Assembly: GCF_026625765.1 (NCBI RefSeq)
Contig: NZ_CP113062.1
Coordinates: 372,001 to 436,000, forward strand
Length of the DNA stretch: 64,000 bases
Source: Frigoribacterium sp. SL97
Lineage (GTDB): Bacteria > Actinomycetota > Actinomycetes > Actinomycetales > Microbacteriaceae
Direction: 5' to 3'
This document shows positions 8,546 through 17,326 of this stretch, piece by piece. Within the stretch, counting starts at the first letter, position 1; each line of letters starts with the position of its first letter. A program made the translations under genes and the position numbers. A model generated the notes under the pieces. The model saw only the letters and a list, made by a program, of their open reading frames with translations, had not been told where the DNA came from and searched no databases.

Positions 8546-9109
8546 TCAGGGACGCGTGATGACGGTGTGACGGTCGCGGCCTTCGCCCTCGGACTCCGAG
8601 GTGAATCCCCGTGCCGCGACGATGTCGTGCACGAGTTTGCGCTCGTAGGACGACATGGGGGGCAGGGCCGCCGAGGTGGCGCCGTCCTCGAGCTTCGAGA
8701 CCGCGTGGTCGACCAGGCGGCCGAGTTCCGTCTCGCGAGTGGCGCGGGATCCCCCGATGTCGAGGATGAGGCGGGAGAACTCACCCGTCTTGGTCTGCAC
8801 CGCGATGCGGGTCAGCTCTTGGAGGGCGTTGACGGTGTCGGGCTTCGACAGGACGCGCAGCTTCTGCTCACCACTCGAGTCGACCGAGATGTACGAACGA
8901 CCACCGCGGACCTCGATGTCGATGTCGCCGTCGAAGTCGCAGATGTCGAGCAGCTCTTCGATGTAGTCGGCGGCGATGTCGCCCTCGTCGAGGACGTCGG
9001 CGGCGTCGTCCGAGGCGACCTGCGCCTCCTCGGTGTCGTTCGAGACGACGGCGTCGTCGTTCTCGGCGGCGGGCTCGACGATGTCGGTCGTGGAGTCGTC
9101 AGAGGTCAT
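8546..9109 (-). CDS. jag: Jag/KhpB-like R3H-domain RNA-binding protein
   Basis: A 187-residue protein. The first 45 residues are strongly acidic. A KH-like middle region carries ADYIEELLDICDFDGDIDI. A C-terminal R3H domain carries SSYERKLVHDIVAARGF. Jag-type proteins bind single-stranded nucleic acid and are almost always encoded next to yidC. The start overlaps the yidC stop by 4 bases. Confidence 0.9.
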   Translation of the reverse strand: MTSDDSTTDIVEPAAENDDAVVSNDTEEAQVASDDAADVLDEGDIAADYIEELLDICDFDGDIDIEVRGGRSYISVDSSGEQKLRVLSKPDTVNALQELTRIAVQTKTGEFSRLILDIGGSRATRETELGRLVDHAVSKLEDGATSAALPPMSSYERKLVHDIVAARGFTSESEGEGRDRHTVITRP

Positions 9110-10062
9110 TTCTTGGGGCCGTTCTGCTTCTTGGAGCGGTTCTTGCCGACGGGTTGGGTCCGCTGGGTCGTCTTCGGCACGGCAGGCGCCGACTCGATCT
9201 CGGTCACGGTGATGCTCGGGAGTCCCTTGCGCTGCTGCTTGCGCGCGAGGCGCTCTTCACGCGCCAGGGCAGCTTCGCTGCCGGGTGTGGGCATGTTGCG
9301 GATGACCAGGAACTGCTGGGCCATGGTCCAGACGTTCGAGGTGAGCCAGTAGAACATGACGCCGAGGGGGAACGACAGGCCCGAGAAGACGAACACGAGG
9401 GGGAGGAAGTACAAGAGCATGCGCTGCTGCTTGAACATGGGGCTCGCCTTGGTCTCGGGCGACATGTTCTTCGAGACGATCTGCAACTGCGTGATGAACT
9501 GCGAGGCGGTCATGATGACCACCATCGCTCCGGCCATCAGGCGGACCTCCCATGTGGTGGCACCCAGGAAGGTCTCTTTCAGGGGGGCGCCGAAGAGAGC
9601 CGACTCACCGAACGAGTTCGAGAGCGCCGCGTTCAGCAGGCCGATGCCCACCTTCTCTTGCTGCGCGTTGTGCAGCACGGTGTAGAGGCTGAAGAAGATC
9701 GGCATCTGGATCAGCAGGGGCAGGCACGAGCTGAGCGGGTTCGTCCCCGTGTCCTTGTAGAGCGCCATGGTCTCGCGCGACATGGCCTCGCGGCTGAACT
9801 GGTCGCGCTTGCCCTTGTACTTGTCCTGGATCTTCTTGAGCCGGGGCGCGATCTCCATCATGCGTCGCTGGCTCTTGATCTGGCGGACGAAGATCGGGAT
9901 GAGGCACGCCCGGACCACGAGGACCAGGCCGACGATCGAGAGCACCCACGTGCTGCCGGCCGCGGTGTCCATGCCGAACGCCGTGAGGACGTTGTGGAAG
10001 CCGACGAGGATCGCCTCGACGACCCATCTCAGGGGCCAGAGGATGGTGCCGATGAAGTCCAT
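9106..10062 (-). CDS. yidC: Membrane protein insertase YidC/Oxa1
   Basis: A 318-residue polytopic membrane protein of the short (Gram-positive) YidC type. It has an N-terminal helix, the conserved cytoplasmic hairpin (IKSQRRMMEIAPRLKKIQDKYK), the PLLIQMPIFFSLY helix, and further helices ending in a long Lys/Arg-rich tail that can contact ribosomes. It inserts proteins into the plasma membrane alone or with Sec. It lies just downstream of yidD-rnpA-rpmH, reading leftwards. Confidence 0.95.
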   Translation of the reverse strand: MDFIGTILWPLRWVVEAILVGFHNVLTAFGMDTAAGSTWVLSIVGLVLVVRACLIPIFVRQIKSQRRMMEIAPRLKKIQDKYKGKRDQFSREAMSRETMALYKDTGTNPLSSCLPLLIQMPIFFSLYTVLHNAQQEKVGIGLLNAALSNSFGESALFGAPLKETFLGATTWEVRLMAGAMVVIMTASQFITQLQIVSKNMSPETKASPMFKQQRMLLYFLPLVFVFSGLSFPLGVMFYWLTSNVWTMAQQFLVIRNMPTPGSEAALAREERLARKQQRKGLPSITVTEIESAPAVPKTTQRTQPVGKNRSKKQNGPKK

Positions 10063-10072
10063 GGTGTTCGGG

Positions 10073-10435
10073 TCAGCCCTTTCCGTGGCTCTGTGCGGCG
10101 ATGCGGCCCGTCCCGAGGAGGTCGGGGGCGGTGGTGCCGGATCGCGGTGTCACGAAGCCGGACTTCGTGACGCGGTACTTCTGTGTACGGGGCTCGGGGA
10201 CGTCGTCGACGCCTCCGGCTGCCCAGGGGTGACACCGGGCGATGCGCCAGCTGCCCATGGCCACGCCCCGCACGACGCCGTGCAGCTGGATGGCCTCGAG
10301 GGCGTACCGGGAACACGACGGGTAGTAGCGACAGACGTCGCCGTAGAGCGGGGAGACGACGGCGCGGTAGACGCGGAGGATGAGGACGCACGCGTTGCGG
10401 GGAAGCAACGCGACGAACTGCACCGCTCTTGTCAC
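10073..10435 (-). CDS. yidD: Membrane protein insertion efficiency factor YidD
   Basis: A 120-residue protein with the YidD signature CRYYPSCSRYALEAI followed by GSWRIARCHPWAAGGVDDVP. The GTG start at 10435 is chosen because it overlaps the rnpA stop in a GTGA junction. The open frame continues upstream only inside rnpA. Family members are small membrane-associated proteins that help YidC-dependent insertion. The C-terminal 30 residues are variable. Confidence 0.92.
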   Translation of the reverse strand: MTRAVQFVALLPRNACVLILRVYRAVVSPLYGDVCRYYPSCSRYALEAIQLHGVVRGVAMGSWRIARCHPWAAGGVDDVPEPRTQKYRVTKSGFVTPRSGTTAPDLLGTGRIAAQSHGKG

Positions 10436-10767
10436 GCTCTCACGCCCCTGTCGACCACCTCGGAGATGTCCGACAGCAGGGTAGACCACGCAACGTCGGG
10501 GCTGCCTGGCAAGGCTCTGATCACGACGTCGAGCCCGCCGGGGATCGTCGGCAGGAGTTCGTGGCACACCCCCTTGAGCCGGCGCCGGACCGTGTTGCGG
10601 ACGACCGCGTTGCCCACGGTCTTCGCCACGATGAAACCGAACCGGACCAGCTCGTCGTCACGACGCCGCACGTAGACGACCGAATGCGCCGTGCCCGACT
10701 TGCGGCCACGGCGCACGGTGGTTCGGTAGTCGTCTGCGCGGACGATCCGGTTGGCCCGGGCCAACAC
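10432..10767 (-). CDS. rnpA: Ribonuclease P protein component
   Basis: A 111-residue basic protein with the RnpA signature RFGFIVAKTVGNAVVRNTVRRRLKG. It binds the RNase P RNA and helps it trim tRNA precursors. The start is GTG at 10767, 8 bases after the rpmH stop. The rpmH-rnpA-yidD-yidC order is nearly universal in bacteria. Confidence 0.95.
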   Translation of the reverse strand: MLARANRIVRADDYRTTVRRGRKSGTAHSVVYVRRRDDELVRFGFIVAKTVGNAVVRNTVRRRLKGVCHELLPTIPGGLDVVIRALPGSPDVAWSTLLSDISEVVDRGVRA

Positions 10768-10775
10768 GGAAGTGG

Positions 10776-10913
10776 CTACGCCGAGAGCTCGGTGCGGCCC
10801 TTGCCACGACGGGCGGCGAGGATTGCGCGGCCGGCACGCGTACGCATGCGAGCACGGAAACCGTGCTTCTTGGCCCGACGACGGTTGTTCGGCTGGAACG
10901 TTCTCTTGCTCAT
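10776..10913 (-). CDS. rpmH: 50S ribosomal protein L34
   Basis: A 45-residue very basic protein starting MSKRTFQPNNRRRAKKHGF, the L34 signature. The ATG at 10913 is preceded by GGAGGA. It is the first gene of the leftward cluster leaving the origin; its promoter must lie in the AT-richer sequence around 10960-11010. Confidence 0.97.
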   Translation of the reverse strand: MSKRTFQPNNRRRAKKHGFRARMRTRAGRAILAARRGKGRTELSA

Positions 10914-11301
10914 GGTGGTCCTCCAGGAAAGCGGACCAGGCCTGTTGCCACGATCCGAGAAGTCTTGTACAGCCAACGCGGCTGAAATCAACTGATTAAA
11001 AGTACGCGTGATCGGAGCCCGGGTCAAACGGCCGCTTCCCGGGAGGTTTGTCCACAGTGTTGAAAACTCTGATTGCGGACTCCACACCCCGTCGAACTAA
11101 GGTGGGTACTTCTCGCGGTACTTCCGCGTGACTACGGGGAACACGCAGCGATCCCGGCCCGAACGGCGCCAACCGATCGGTGGAGAAAGCTGTGCATAAC
11201 TCGACCCGCACTCGTACCCTTCGAACACCGTCGGGTGAACGCGACCCGCACGCGGAGGCGGCCGGATCCGTCCGCTGCCGAACCGCGAGAAAGAGACTCC
11301 A
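10914..11301. promoter_or_regulatory. Divergent rpmH-dnaA regulatory spacer
   Basis: 388 bases between two divergent genes, with no open frame of note. An AT-richer patch lies at about 10980-11005 (AATCAACTGATTAAAAG), suited to the rpmH promoter. Two degenerate DnaA boxes, TTGTCCACA at 11048-11056 and TGTGCATAA at 11191-11199, could allow DnaA autoregulation. No precise promoter is claimed. Confidence 0.6.
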
Positions 11302-12717
11302 GTGGCGCACACCGTCGACCCGGTCCAGGACCTGTGGCGTTCCGTCCTCGCGACGCTGACGACCGACGACCGCATCACGCCGCAGCTGCACGGCTTCATC
11401 AGCCTCGTGGAGCCCAAGGGCGTGCTGGGCGGCACCCTCTACCTCGAGGTGCCCAACGACCTGACCCGCGGCATGCTCGAACAACGGATCCGTGAGCCCC
11501 TGCTCGAGTCCATCGCCGGGTTGGGCGACACCTCGGTCTCGAGCTTCGCCATCACCGTCAACCCCGACATCACCCCGGACACCCTCACGCAGCAGGTCGA
11601 GCAGTCGGAGCCGGTCCACTACATCGAGGCGCCCTTCGTGCCGGCGCCCGTCGAGACGAGCGCGAGCGGGAAACGCAACGACTCCCGCCTGAACCCGAAG
11701 TACAGCTTCGACAACTTCGTCATCGGTGCGTCGAACCGATTCGCCCACGCCGCGGCCGTCGCCGTCGCCGAGGCTCCGGCCAAGGCATACAACCCGCTCT
11801 TCGTCTACGGGGAGTCGGGGCTGGGCAAGACCCACCTGCTGCACGCCATCGGCCACTACGCCGAGACCATGTACCCGGGGATCCGGGTCAGGTACGTCAG
11901 CAGCGAGGAGTTCACGAACGACTTCATCAACTCGATCGCCAACAACCGGTCGAGCCTCTTCCAGCAGAGGTACCGAGAGATCGACATCCTGCTGATCGAC
12001 GACATCCAGTTCCTGCAGGGCAAGGACAGCACCCAAGAGGCGTTCTTCCACACCTTCAACACCCTGCACGATCACGACAAGCAGCTGGTGATCACCAGCG
12101 ACCTGCCGCCGAAGCACCTCACCGGCTTCGAGGACCGCATGCGTTCGCGCTTCGAGTGGGGCCTGATCACCGACGTCCAGGCTCCCGACCTCGAGACCCG
12201 CATCGCCATCCTGCGCAAGAAGGCCCAGAGCGAGAAGCTGCAGATCCGCGACGAGGTCCTCGAGTTCATCGCGACCAAGGTGTCGAGCAACATCCGTGAG
12301 CTCGAGGGCACCCTCATCAGGGTCACGGCCTTCGCCAGCCTGAACCGCACCGCCGTCGACCTGGCCCTCGTCCAGACCGTCCTCAAGGACCTGATCACGC
12401 TCGACGAGGACAACATCATCGCGCCGGTCGACATCATCAACCACACCGCGGACTACTTCAAGCTGACGGTCGACGACCTCTACGGATCGTCCCGCTCACA
12501 GGCCATCGCCACGGCCCGCCAGATCGCCATGTACCTGTGCCGCGAACTCACGAGCCTGTCACTGCCGAAGATCGGACAGCTGTTCGGCAACCGCGACCAC
12601 ACGACGGTCATGTACGCCAACAAGAAGATCAGCGAACTGATGAAGGAACGCCGGTCGATCTACAACCAGGTGACCGAACTCACCAGTCGCATCAAGCAGG
12701 ACACCCGTTACAAGTGA
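11302..12717 (+). CDS. dnaA: Chromosomal replication initiator DnaA
   Basis: A 471-residue initiator with four expected parts: an N-terminal DnaB-contact domain (about 1-85), a variable linker, an AAA+ ATPase with GESGLGKTHL (Lys176) and LLIDDIQFLQGK, and a C-terminal DNA-binding domain ending in FGNRDHTTVMYANKKI. The start is GTG at 11302 after GAGAAAGAG. It binds DnaA boxes in the following spacer and opens the origin. dnaN follows after about 500 bases. Confidence 0.98.
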   Translation: MAHTVDPVQDLWRSVLATLTTDDRITPQLHGFISLVEPKGVLGGTLYLEVPNDLTRGMLEQRIREPLLESIAGLGDTSVSSFAITVNPDITPDTLTQQVEQSEPVHYIEAPFVPAPVETSASGKRNDSRLNPKYSFDNFVIGASNRFAHAAAVAVAEAPAKAYNPLFVYGESGLGKTHLLHAIGHYAETMYPGIRVRYVSSEEFTNDFINSIANNRSSLFQQRYREIDILLIDDIQFLQGKDSTQEAFFHTFNTLHDHDKQLVITSDLPPKHLTGFEDRMRSRFEWGLITDVQAPDLETRIAILRKKAQSEKLQIRDEVLEFIATKVSSNIRELEGTLIRVTAFASLNRTAVDLALVQTVLKDLITLDEDNIIAPVDIINHTADYFKLTVDDLYGSSRSQAIATARQIAMYLCRELTSLSLPKIGQLFGNRDHTTVMYANKKISELMKERRSIYNQVTELTSRIKQDTRYK

Positions 12718-12852
12718 CGGGACGGCGGGCCAGGCCGGCCCGTCCTCCACGACCGTCCCGTCCGGGCGCCGACCACGTGTCGGCGCCCGTTAGTCGTTCC
12801 AGGGGGCGCTCGACGGGTGTGAGGGGGCCCTGGGGAGTCACGTTCCACACAG

Positions 12853-12861
12853 TGTGGATAA
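12853..12861 (-). other. DnaA box R1 (perfect)
   Basis: TGTGGATAA on the plus strand, that is TTATCCACA on the minus strand. It is paired with a second box, TTATCCACG, at 12874-12882 in the same orientation, 21 bases start to start, about two helical turns. Confidence 0.88.
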
Positions 12862-13031
12862 CTTGTGGAAACTCGTGGATAACCGTGTCGACCTTGTTCA
12901 CGGATCCGGGGGACCTGTGGGATCCCACTCGGAGCGACCGGCAGACCCCGAGCATTCTTGTCATTCGGTTCCACACGCCGTCCACAAGTCACACGCGTGT
13001 AGTTCCGCCGAGCCCCGGGGTTTTAAACAGG

Positions 13032-13040
13032 TTATCCACA
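13032..13040 (+). other. DnaA box (perfect), next to AT-rich tract
   Basis: TTATCCACA on the plus strand, directly following TTTTAAACAGG and followed by a degenerate TGTGCACAA box. Its orientation is opposite to the boxes at 12853 and 12874. Confidence 0.88.
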
Positions 13041-13214
13041 CTGTGCACAACGGTTAAGACTGTTAATCCTGGTTACAAGAAATTGATGGAGAGACAACCT
13101 TGTGGATCGATCCGGGCCCGGAGCTTCGGCTTTCGCCTCCCGGAAGGGCGGACCCCGATGCTGTGCCACTATTAACCGGCCATCCACGAGAGCGAAGTCG
13201 ATAGGGGTCCCCGC

Positions 13215-14363
13215 GTGAAGTTCCAGGTCAACCGTGACGTCTTCAGCGATGCGGTCTCCTTCGCCGTCAAGCTGCTGCCCCAGCGCACCACCTTGCCGAT
13301 CCTCAGCGGTGTCCTGATCGAGGCCGACGCCGACGGGCTCACCCTGTCGTCCTTCGACTACGAGGTCTCGGCCCAGACGAGCATCCCCGCCGAGATCGAC
13401 GAACCGGGCACGATCCTGGTCTCCGGCCGACTGCTCGCCGACATCGCCAGCCGTCTGCCGAACGCGCCGGTCACCTTCTCCACCGAGGAGAACCGCATCT
13501 CGGTCAGCTGCGGATCCGCGAACTTCTCCCTGCTGAGCATGCCGGTCGAGGAGTACCCGACCCTGCCGACAGTCGGCGACCGTTCGGGCGTCGTGCCCGG
13601 CGACTCCTTCGCCCTCGCCGTCTCCCAGGTCGCGGTGGCGGCATCCCGCGACGACGTCACCCCGGTCATCACCGGCGTCCAGCTCGAGGTCACCGAGAAC
13701 GCCCTCTCGCTCGTCGCCACCGATCGTTACCGCGTCGCCGTCCGAGGCATCGAATTCGATCCCGGCACCGTGGCGAGCACGACCACGACGACGGCACTCG
13801 TCCCGGCACGCACGCTGCAAGAGGTCGGCAAGACCTTCGGCAACGCCGGCACCGTCTCGGTCTCGATCACCGGATCCGACGAGCGCGAGCTCATCGCGTT
13901 CCAGGCGGACAACAAGACCGTCACCTCGTTGCTCATCAAGGGGAACTTCCCTCCGGTGAAGCGTCTCTTCCCCGACACCGTCGAGAACTACGCCGTGATC
14001 AACACGGCCGAGCTCGTCGAGTCGGTCCGCCGCGTCTCGCTCGTCCTCGAGCGCGAGGCGGCCCTCAGGTTCACGTTCACGATCGACGGCCTCACCCTCG
14101 AGGCCATCGGAAGCGAACAAGCGCAGGCGTCAGAGTCGATCGATGCGTTGTTGACGGGAGAGGACACGGTGGTCTCGTTGAAACCGCAGTTCCTCCTCGA
14201 CGGTCTCGGAGCGGTTCATTCCGAGTTCGTCCGCATCTCCTTCACCAAGACGGAGAACCCGAACAAGCCCGGTCCCGTGCTGATCACCAGTCAGTCCTCG
14301 AAAGACCAGGCCGGTGCTGACAGCTACAAGTACCTGCTGCAGCCCAACCTCCTCCTGCGCTAA
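13215..14363 (+). CDS. dnaN: DNA polymerase III beta subunit (sliding clamp)
   Basis: A 382-residue sliding clamp made of three similar domains of roughly 125 residues each. It begins MKFQVNRDVFSDAVSFAVKL and contains LPILSGVLIEA and the conserved AATSRDDVTPV-like region. It encircles DNA and tethers polymerase III and repair proteins. The start is GTG at 13215. In this window NucS ends in a hydrophobic tail that probably docks on this clamp. Confidence 0.97.
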   Translation: MKFQVNRDVFSDAVSFAVKLLPQRTTLPILSGVLIEADADGLTLSSFDYEVSAQTSIPAEIDEPGTILVSGRLLADIASRLPNAPVTFSTEENRISVSCGSANFSLLSMPVEEYPTLPTVGDRSGVVPGDSFALAVSQVAVAASRDDVTPVITGVQLEVTENALSLVATDRYRVAVRGIEFDPGTVASTTTTTALVPARTLQEVGKTFGNAGTVSVSITGSDERELIAFQADNKTVTSLLIKGNFPPVKRLFPDTVENYAVINTAELVESVRRVSLVLEREAALRFTFTIDGLTLEAIGSEQAQASESIDALLTGEDTVVSLKPQFLLDGLGAVHSEFVRISFTKTENPNKPGPVLITSQSSKDQAGADSYKYLLQPNLLLR

Positions 14364-14423
14364 GAGCGCTCTGCCAGCAACGGTGCCGCCTCCGGGCCCC
14401 ACCGCCACGAACAAAGGAACCTC

Positions 14424-15311
14424 ATGCACATCGGCCTCGTCGGTCTCGGCAAAATGGGCAACAACATGCGCGCCCGCCTGCGCGACAGCGGCATCGAGGT
14501 GACCGGTTACGACGCGAACCCCGCCGTCTCCGACGTCGCCAGCCTCGCCGAGCTCGCCACCACGCTCCCCGCCCCCCGCATCGTCTGGGTCATGGTGCCC
14601 GCGGGCGACATCACCGCCGGCGTCATCGAAGAGCTCTCGAACGAGCTCTCCGAAGGCGACCTGGTCATCGACGGCGGCAACTCGAAGTTCACCAGCGACT
14701 TCGCCAACGAGAAGCTCCTCGGCGGCAAGGGCATCAAGTACGTCGACGCCGGCGTCTCGGGCGGCGTCTGGGGCAAGGACAACGGCTACGGCCTCATGGT
14801 CGGTGGTTCCGCCGAGAACGTCGCCCTGGCGCAGCCGATCTTCGACGCCCTGCGCCCCGAGGGTCCTCGCGAGGAGGGCTTCGTCCACGCGGGCGACACC
14901 GGCGCGGGTCACTACGCCAAGATGGTCCACAACGGCATCGAGTACGCGATCATGCAGGCCTACGGCGAGGGCTACGAGCTGCTCGAGGCCCGAAGCGACC
15001 TCATCAAGGACGTCACCGGCACCTTCAAGGCCTGGCAGCGCGGCACCGTCGTACGTTCCTGGCTGCTCGAGCTCATGGTCCTCGCCCTCGAGGCCGACCC
15101 CAAGCTCGCCGAGATCTCGGGTTACGTCGAGGACAGCGGCGAGGGCCGCTGGACCCTCGAAGAAGCCATCAACCACGCCGTGCCGATGCCGACGATCAGC
15201 GCGTCGATCTTCGCGCGCTTCGTCTCGCGTCAGGGCGAGGGTTCGCCGACCATGAAGGCCGTCGCCGCACTGCGCAACCAGTTCGGCGGCCACGCCGTCA
15301 AGAAGGCCTAG
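14424..15311 (+). CDS. gnd: 6-phosphogluconate dehydrogenase, decarboxylating (short form)
   Basis: A 295-residue dehydrogenase, shorter than the about 470-residue enterobacterial enzyme but normal for the actinobacterial/YqeC type. It has the nucleotide-binding GLVGLGKMGNNM at the N-terminus, VIDGGNSKF, and the catalytic region AGHYAKMVHNGIEYAIMQ. It oxidises 6-phosphogluconate to ribulose 5-phosphate. A gnd gene between dnaN and recF is typical of actinobacteria. The ribosome site AAAGGAAC precedes the ATG. Confidence 0.95.
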   Translation: MHIGLVGLGKMGNNMRARLRDSGIEVTGYDANPAVSDVASLAELATTLPAPRIVWVMVPAGDITAGVIEELSNELSEGDLVIDGGNSKFTSDFANEKLLGGKGIKYVDAGVSGGVWGKDNGYGLMVGGSAENVALAQPIFDALRPEGPREEGFVHAGDTGAGHYAKMVHNGIEYAIMQAYGEGYELLEARSDLIKDVTGTFKAWQRGTVVRSWLLELMVLALEADPKLAEISGYVEDSGEGRWTLEEAINHAVPMPTISASIFARFVSRQGEGSPTMKAVAALRNQFGGHAVKKA

Positions 15312-15328
15312 CGCCTCCACCGGCCCGC

Positions 15329-16609
15329 GTGCGAGTACTGCATCTCAGCCTGACGGACTTCCGCAACTACACGTCTGCCGAAGTCAGCCTCGCGCGCGGG
15401 CCGAACCTCTTCGTCGGCAGCAACGGCCAGGGGAAGACCAACCTGGTCGAGTCCCTCGGCTACCTGTCGAGTCTCGGATCCCACCGGGTGTCGTCGGATT
15501 CGGCTCTCATCCGCCAGGGACGCGATTCGGCCGTCGTGCGGGCGCGACTACTCGCCGACGAGCGCGAACTGCTGGCCGAGGTGCAGATCAACCGGTCGTC
15601 GCCGAACCGGGCGCAGGTCAACCGGGGGGCCATCAAGCCTCGCGAGCTTCCGCGCTACTTCACGAGCGTCCTCTTCGCTCCCGAGGACCTCGCGCTCGTC
15701 CGCGGCGAGCCGTCCAGTCGTCGTCGTTTCCTCGACGAACTCCTGGTGGCTCGGTCGCCCCGGTTCGCCGGCGTGCAGACCGACTACGACCGGGTGCTCA
15801 GACAACGCAACACGCTCCTGAAGTCGGCCCGCGCCTCCGGGGTGAAGGCCGGCCAGCTCGGCACGCTCGACATCTGGGACGAACGTCTCGTGGCCCTCGG
15901 CAGCGAACTCGTCGTCGCGCGTGACCGGCTCGCGGCCGACCTGGCCCCCGAGGTGGCCCGTGCCTACGCCGCGGTGGCGGGAGCGGACCACGCCGCACAC
16001 CTCTCGACGGTGCTGAGCATCCGGGGCGCGACACCCGACGACGAGACGACCGCGGCCGAGGGGCCGACCGAGTCCATCCCTGCCGATCAGGTGCCCGACG
16101 TCTTCCGTCAGGCACTGGCCCGTGTCCGACCGACCGAGCTCGAGCGGGGACTGACGCTCGTCGGGCCGCACCGCGACGACCTCTTCCTCTCGCTCAACGG
16201 GCTCCCCGCGCGCGGTTACGCCAGCCACGGCGAGTCCTGGTCGTTCGCCCTCGCGCTGAAGCTGGCCTCGGCCGCCGTGGTGCGGGTCGACTCGCCGACG
16301 GGCGACCCGGTGATCGTGCTCGACGACGTCTTCGCCGAACTCGACGGATCCCGTCGCGAACGTCTGGCCGACGCCGTCGCCGACTACGAGCAGGTGCTCA
16401 TCACGGCAGCGGTCGAGGGCGACGTCCCCTCACGACTCAAGGCCCACACGGTCCGCATCGCCAAGGGGACGATCCTCGACGACGCCCCCGCCGTCGACGG
16501 TCCGGGCGACGACGCGGTCGTCACCGCGGTGGCCGGCGACGAGGGGCCCGGTGACGAGGGGGCCGGCGACGAGGGGCCCGGCGACGCCGTCGCCGAGGAG
16601 GCGCGGTGA
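15329..16609 (+). CDS. recF: DNA replication and repair protein RecF
   Basis: A 426-residue SMC-like ATPase with Walker A GSNGQGKT (Lys36), the signature region FAPEDLALVRGEPSSRRRFLDE, and late ABC-type motifs including VIVLDDVFAELD. It helps load RecA at gaps. The start is GTG at 15329. The last 40 or so residues are an unusual Gly-Asp-Glu-rich tail made of near-repeats of GDEGPGDEGAGDEG, encoded by 15-bp repeats at about 16530-16585. This tail is absent from standard RecF. The stop overlaps the next gene start (GTGA). Confidence 0.95.
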   Translation: MRVLHLSLTDFRNYTSAEVSLARGPNLFVGSNGQGKTNLVESLGYLSSLGSHRVSSDSALIRQGRDSAVVRARLLADERELLAEVQINRSSPNRAQVNRGAIKPRELPRYFTSVLFAPEDLALVRGEPSSRRRFLDELLVARSPRFAGVQTDYDRVLRQRNTLLKSARASGVKAGQLGTLDIWDERLVALGSELVVARDRLAADLAPEVARAYAAVAGADHAAHLSTVLSIRGATPDDETTAAEGPTESIPADQVPDVFRQALARVRPTELERGLTLVGPHRDDLFLSLNGLPARGYASHGESWSFALALKLASAAVVRVDSPTGDPVIVLDDVFAELDGSRRERLADAVADYEQVLITAAVEGDVPSRLKAHTVRIAKGTILDDAPAVDGPGDDAVVTAVAGDEGPGDEGAGDEGPGDAVAEEAR

Positions 16610-17160
16610 GCGTCGACGACGCACCGCAGCCTCCGGCGTCCACGCCACCCGCGCCTCCTGAGCCCGAGGCGCAGCCCGACAGCGAGGCCCAACGGGTCTA
16701 TCTGCGGTTCCGCCGGGTGTTCGGCGACCCCAACTCGCGGTCGCGCGACGCCCGGAAGCGCAAGTCGATCAAGTTGGGCTCCCCGAGCCAGCCCTTCGGC
16801 ACGGGACGCGAGCCCCGGGGCATCGCCGACGTCCTCTCGGCCGTCACCAACGAACTCGGCTGGAACAGCCCGTTGGCCCAGTCCGAGCTGATGACCGCGT
16901 GGCCCGACATGGTGGGGGCGGAGCTGGCCGCGCACTCGGATCCGGTCTCGATCGACGACGGCACGTTGACCGTCCAGTGCGACTCGACGGCGTGGGCGAC
17001 GCAACTGCGGCTGATGCGCACGCAGGTCACGACGACCATCGTGAAGAGGTACCCGGACGCGGGCATCCAGTCGGTGCGTTTCCTGGCACCCAACGCCCCG
17101 ACCTGGAAACGCGGCCCCAGATCGGTTCCAGGGCGGGGCCCTCGCGATACTTATGGTTGA
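16606..17160 (+). CDS. DUF721 (DciA-like) protein
   Basis: A 184-residue protein with a Pro-rich N-terminus and a DUF721 core containing ELGWNSPLAQSELMTAWPDMVG and DGTLTVQCDSTAWATQLR. In other bacteria DUF721 proteins (DciA) are linked to loading of the DnaB helicase, which fits a place between recF and gyrB. The role in this organism is inference. The GTG start overlaps the recF stop, with GGAGG in the ribosome-binding position. Confidence 0.85.
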   Translation: MSVDDAPQPPASTPPAPPEPEAQPDSEAQRVYLRFRRVFGDPNSRSRDARKRKSIKLGSPSQPFGTGREPRGIADVLSAVTNELGWNSPLAQSELMTAWPDMVGAELAAHSDPVSIDDGTLTVQCDSTAWATQLRLMRTQVTTTIVKRYPDAGIQSVRFLAPNAPTWKRGPRSVPGRGPRDTYG

Positions 17161-17189
17161 CGAGGGTGAATCGTCCAAGTGCGGTGGGA

Positions 17190-17211
17190 AAATCCGTCTG
17201 AGGGCGGATTT
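17190..17211 (+). terminator. Hairpin before gyrB
   Basis: Arms AAATCCG (17190-17196) and CGGATTT (17205-17211) with an 8-base loop. It lies between the DUF721 stop and gyrB and may end or attenuate the upstream transcript. A TAGACT element at about 17236-17241 could be the gyrB -10 box, with no clear -35. Confidence 0.5.
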
Positions 17212-17326
17212 CGCCCCGCGGCGGACAGGCCTGCGGTAGACTCGGAAGGTCGTCCGAGGGCCGCCCAGACAGCGGTCGCGACCGGTCGGCACATCTTCGT
17301 CCCGTCCGGCAGGAGCCCCTACGCAC

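Larger units (their letters stand above)
12718..13214. other. oriC: Replication origin oriC (dnaA-dnaN spacer)
   Basis: 497 non-coding bases with perfect or near-perfect DnaA boxes at 12853-12861 (minus, TTATCCACA), 12874-12882 (minus, TTATCCACG) and 13032-13040 (plus, TTATCCACA). Degenerate ones lie at 12864-12872, 12980-12988, 13042-13050 and 13101-13109. An AT-rich stretch at about 13019-13085 (TTTTAAACAG, GGTTAAGACTGTTAATCC, AAGAAATTGATGG) is a candidate unwinding element. Flanking dnaA/dnaN and the nearby parS sites support the call. Confidence 0.9.
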
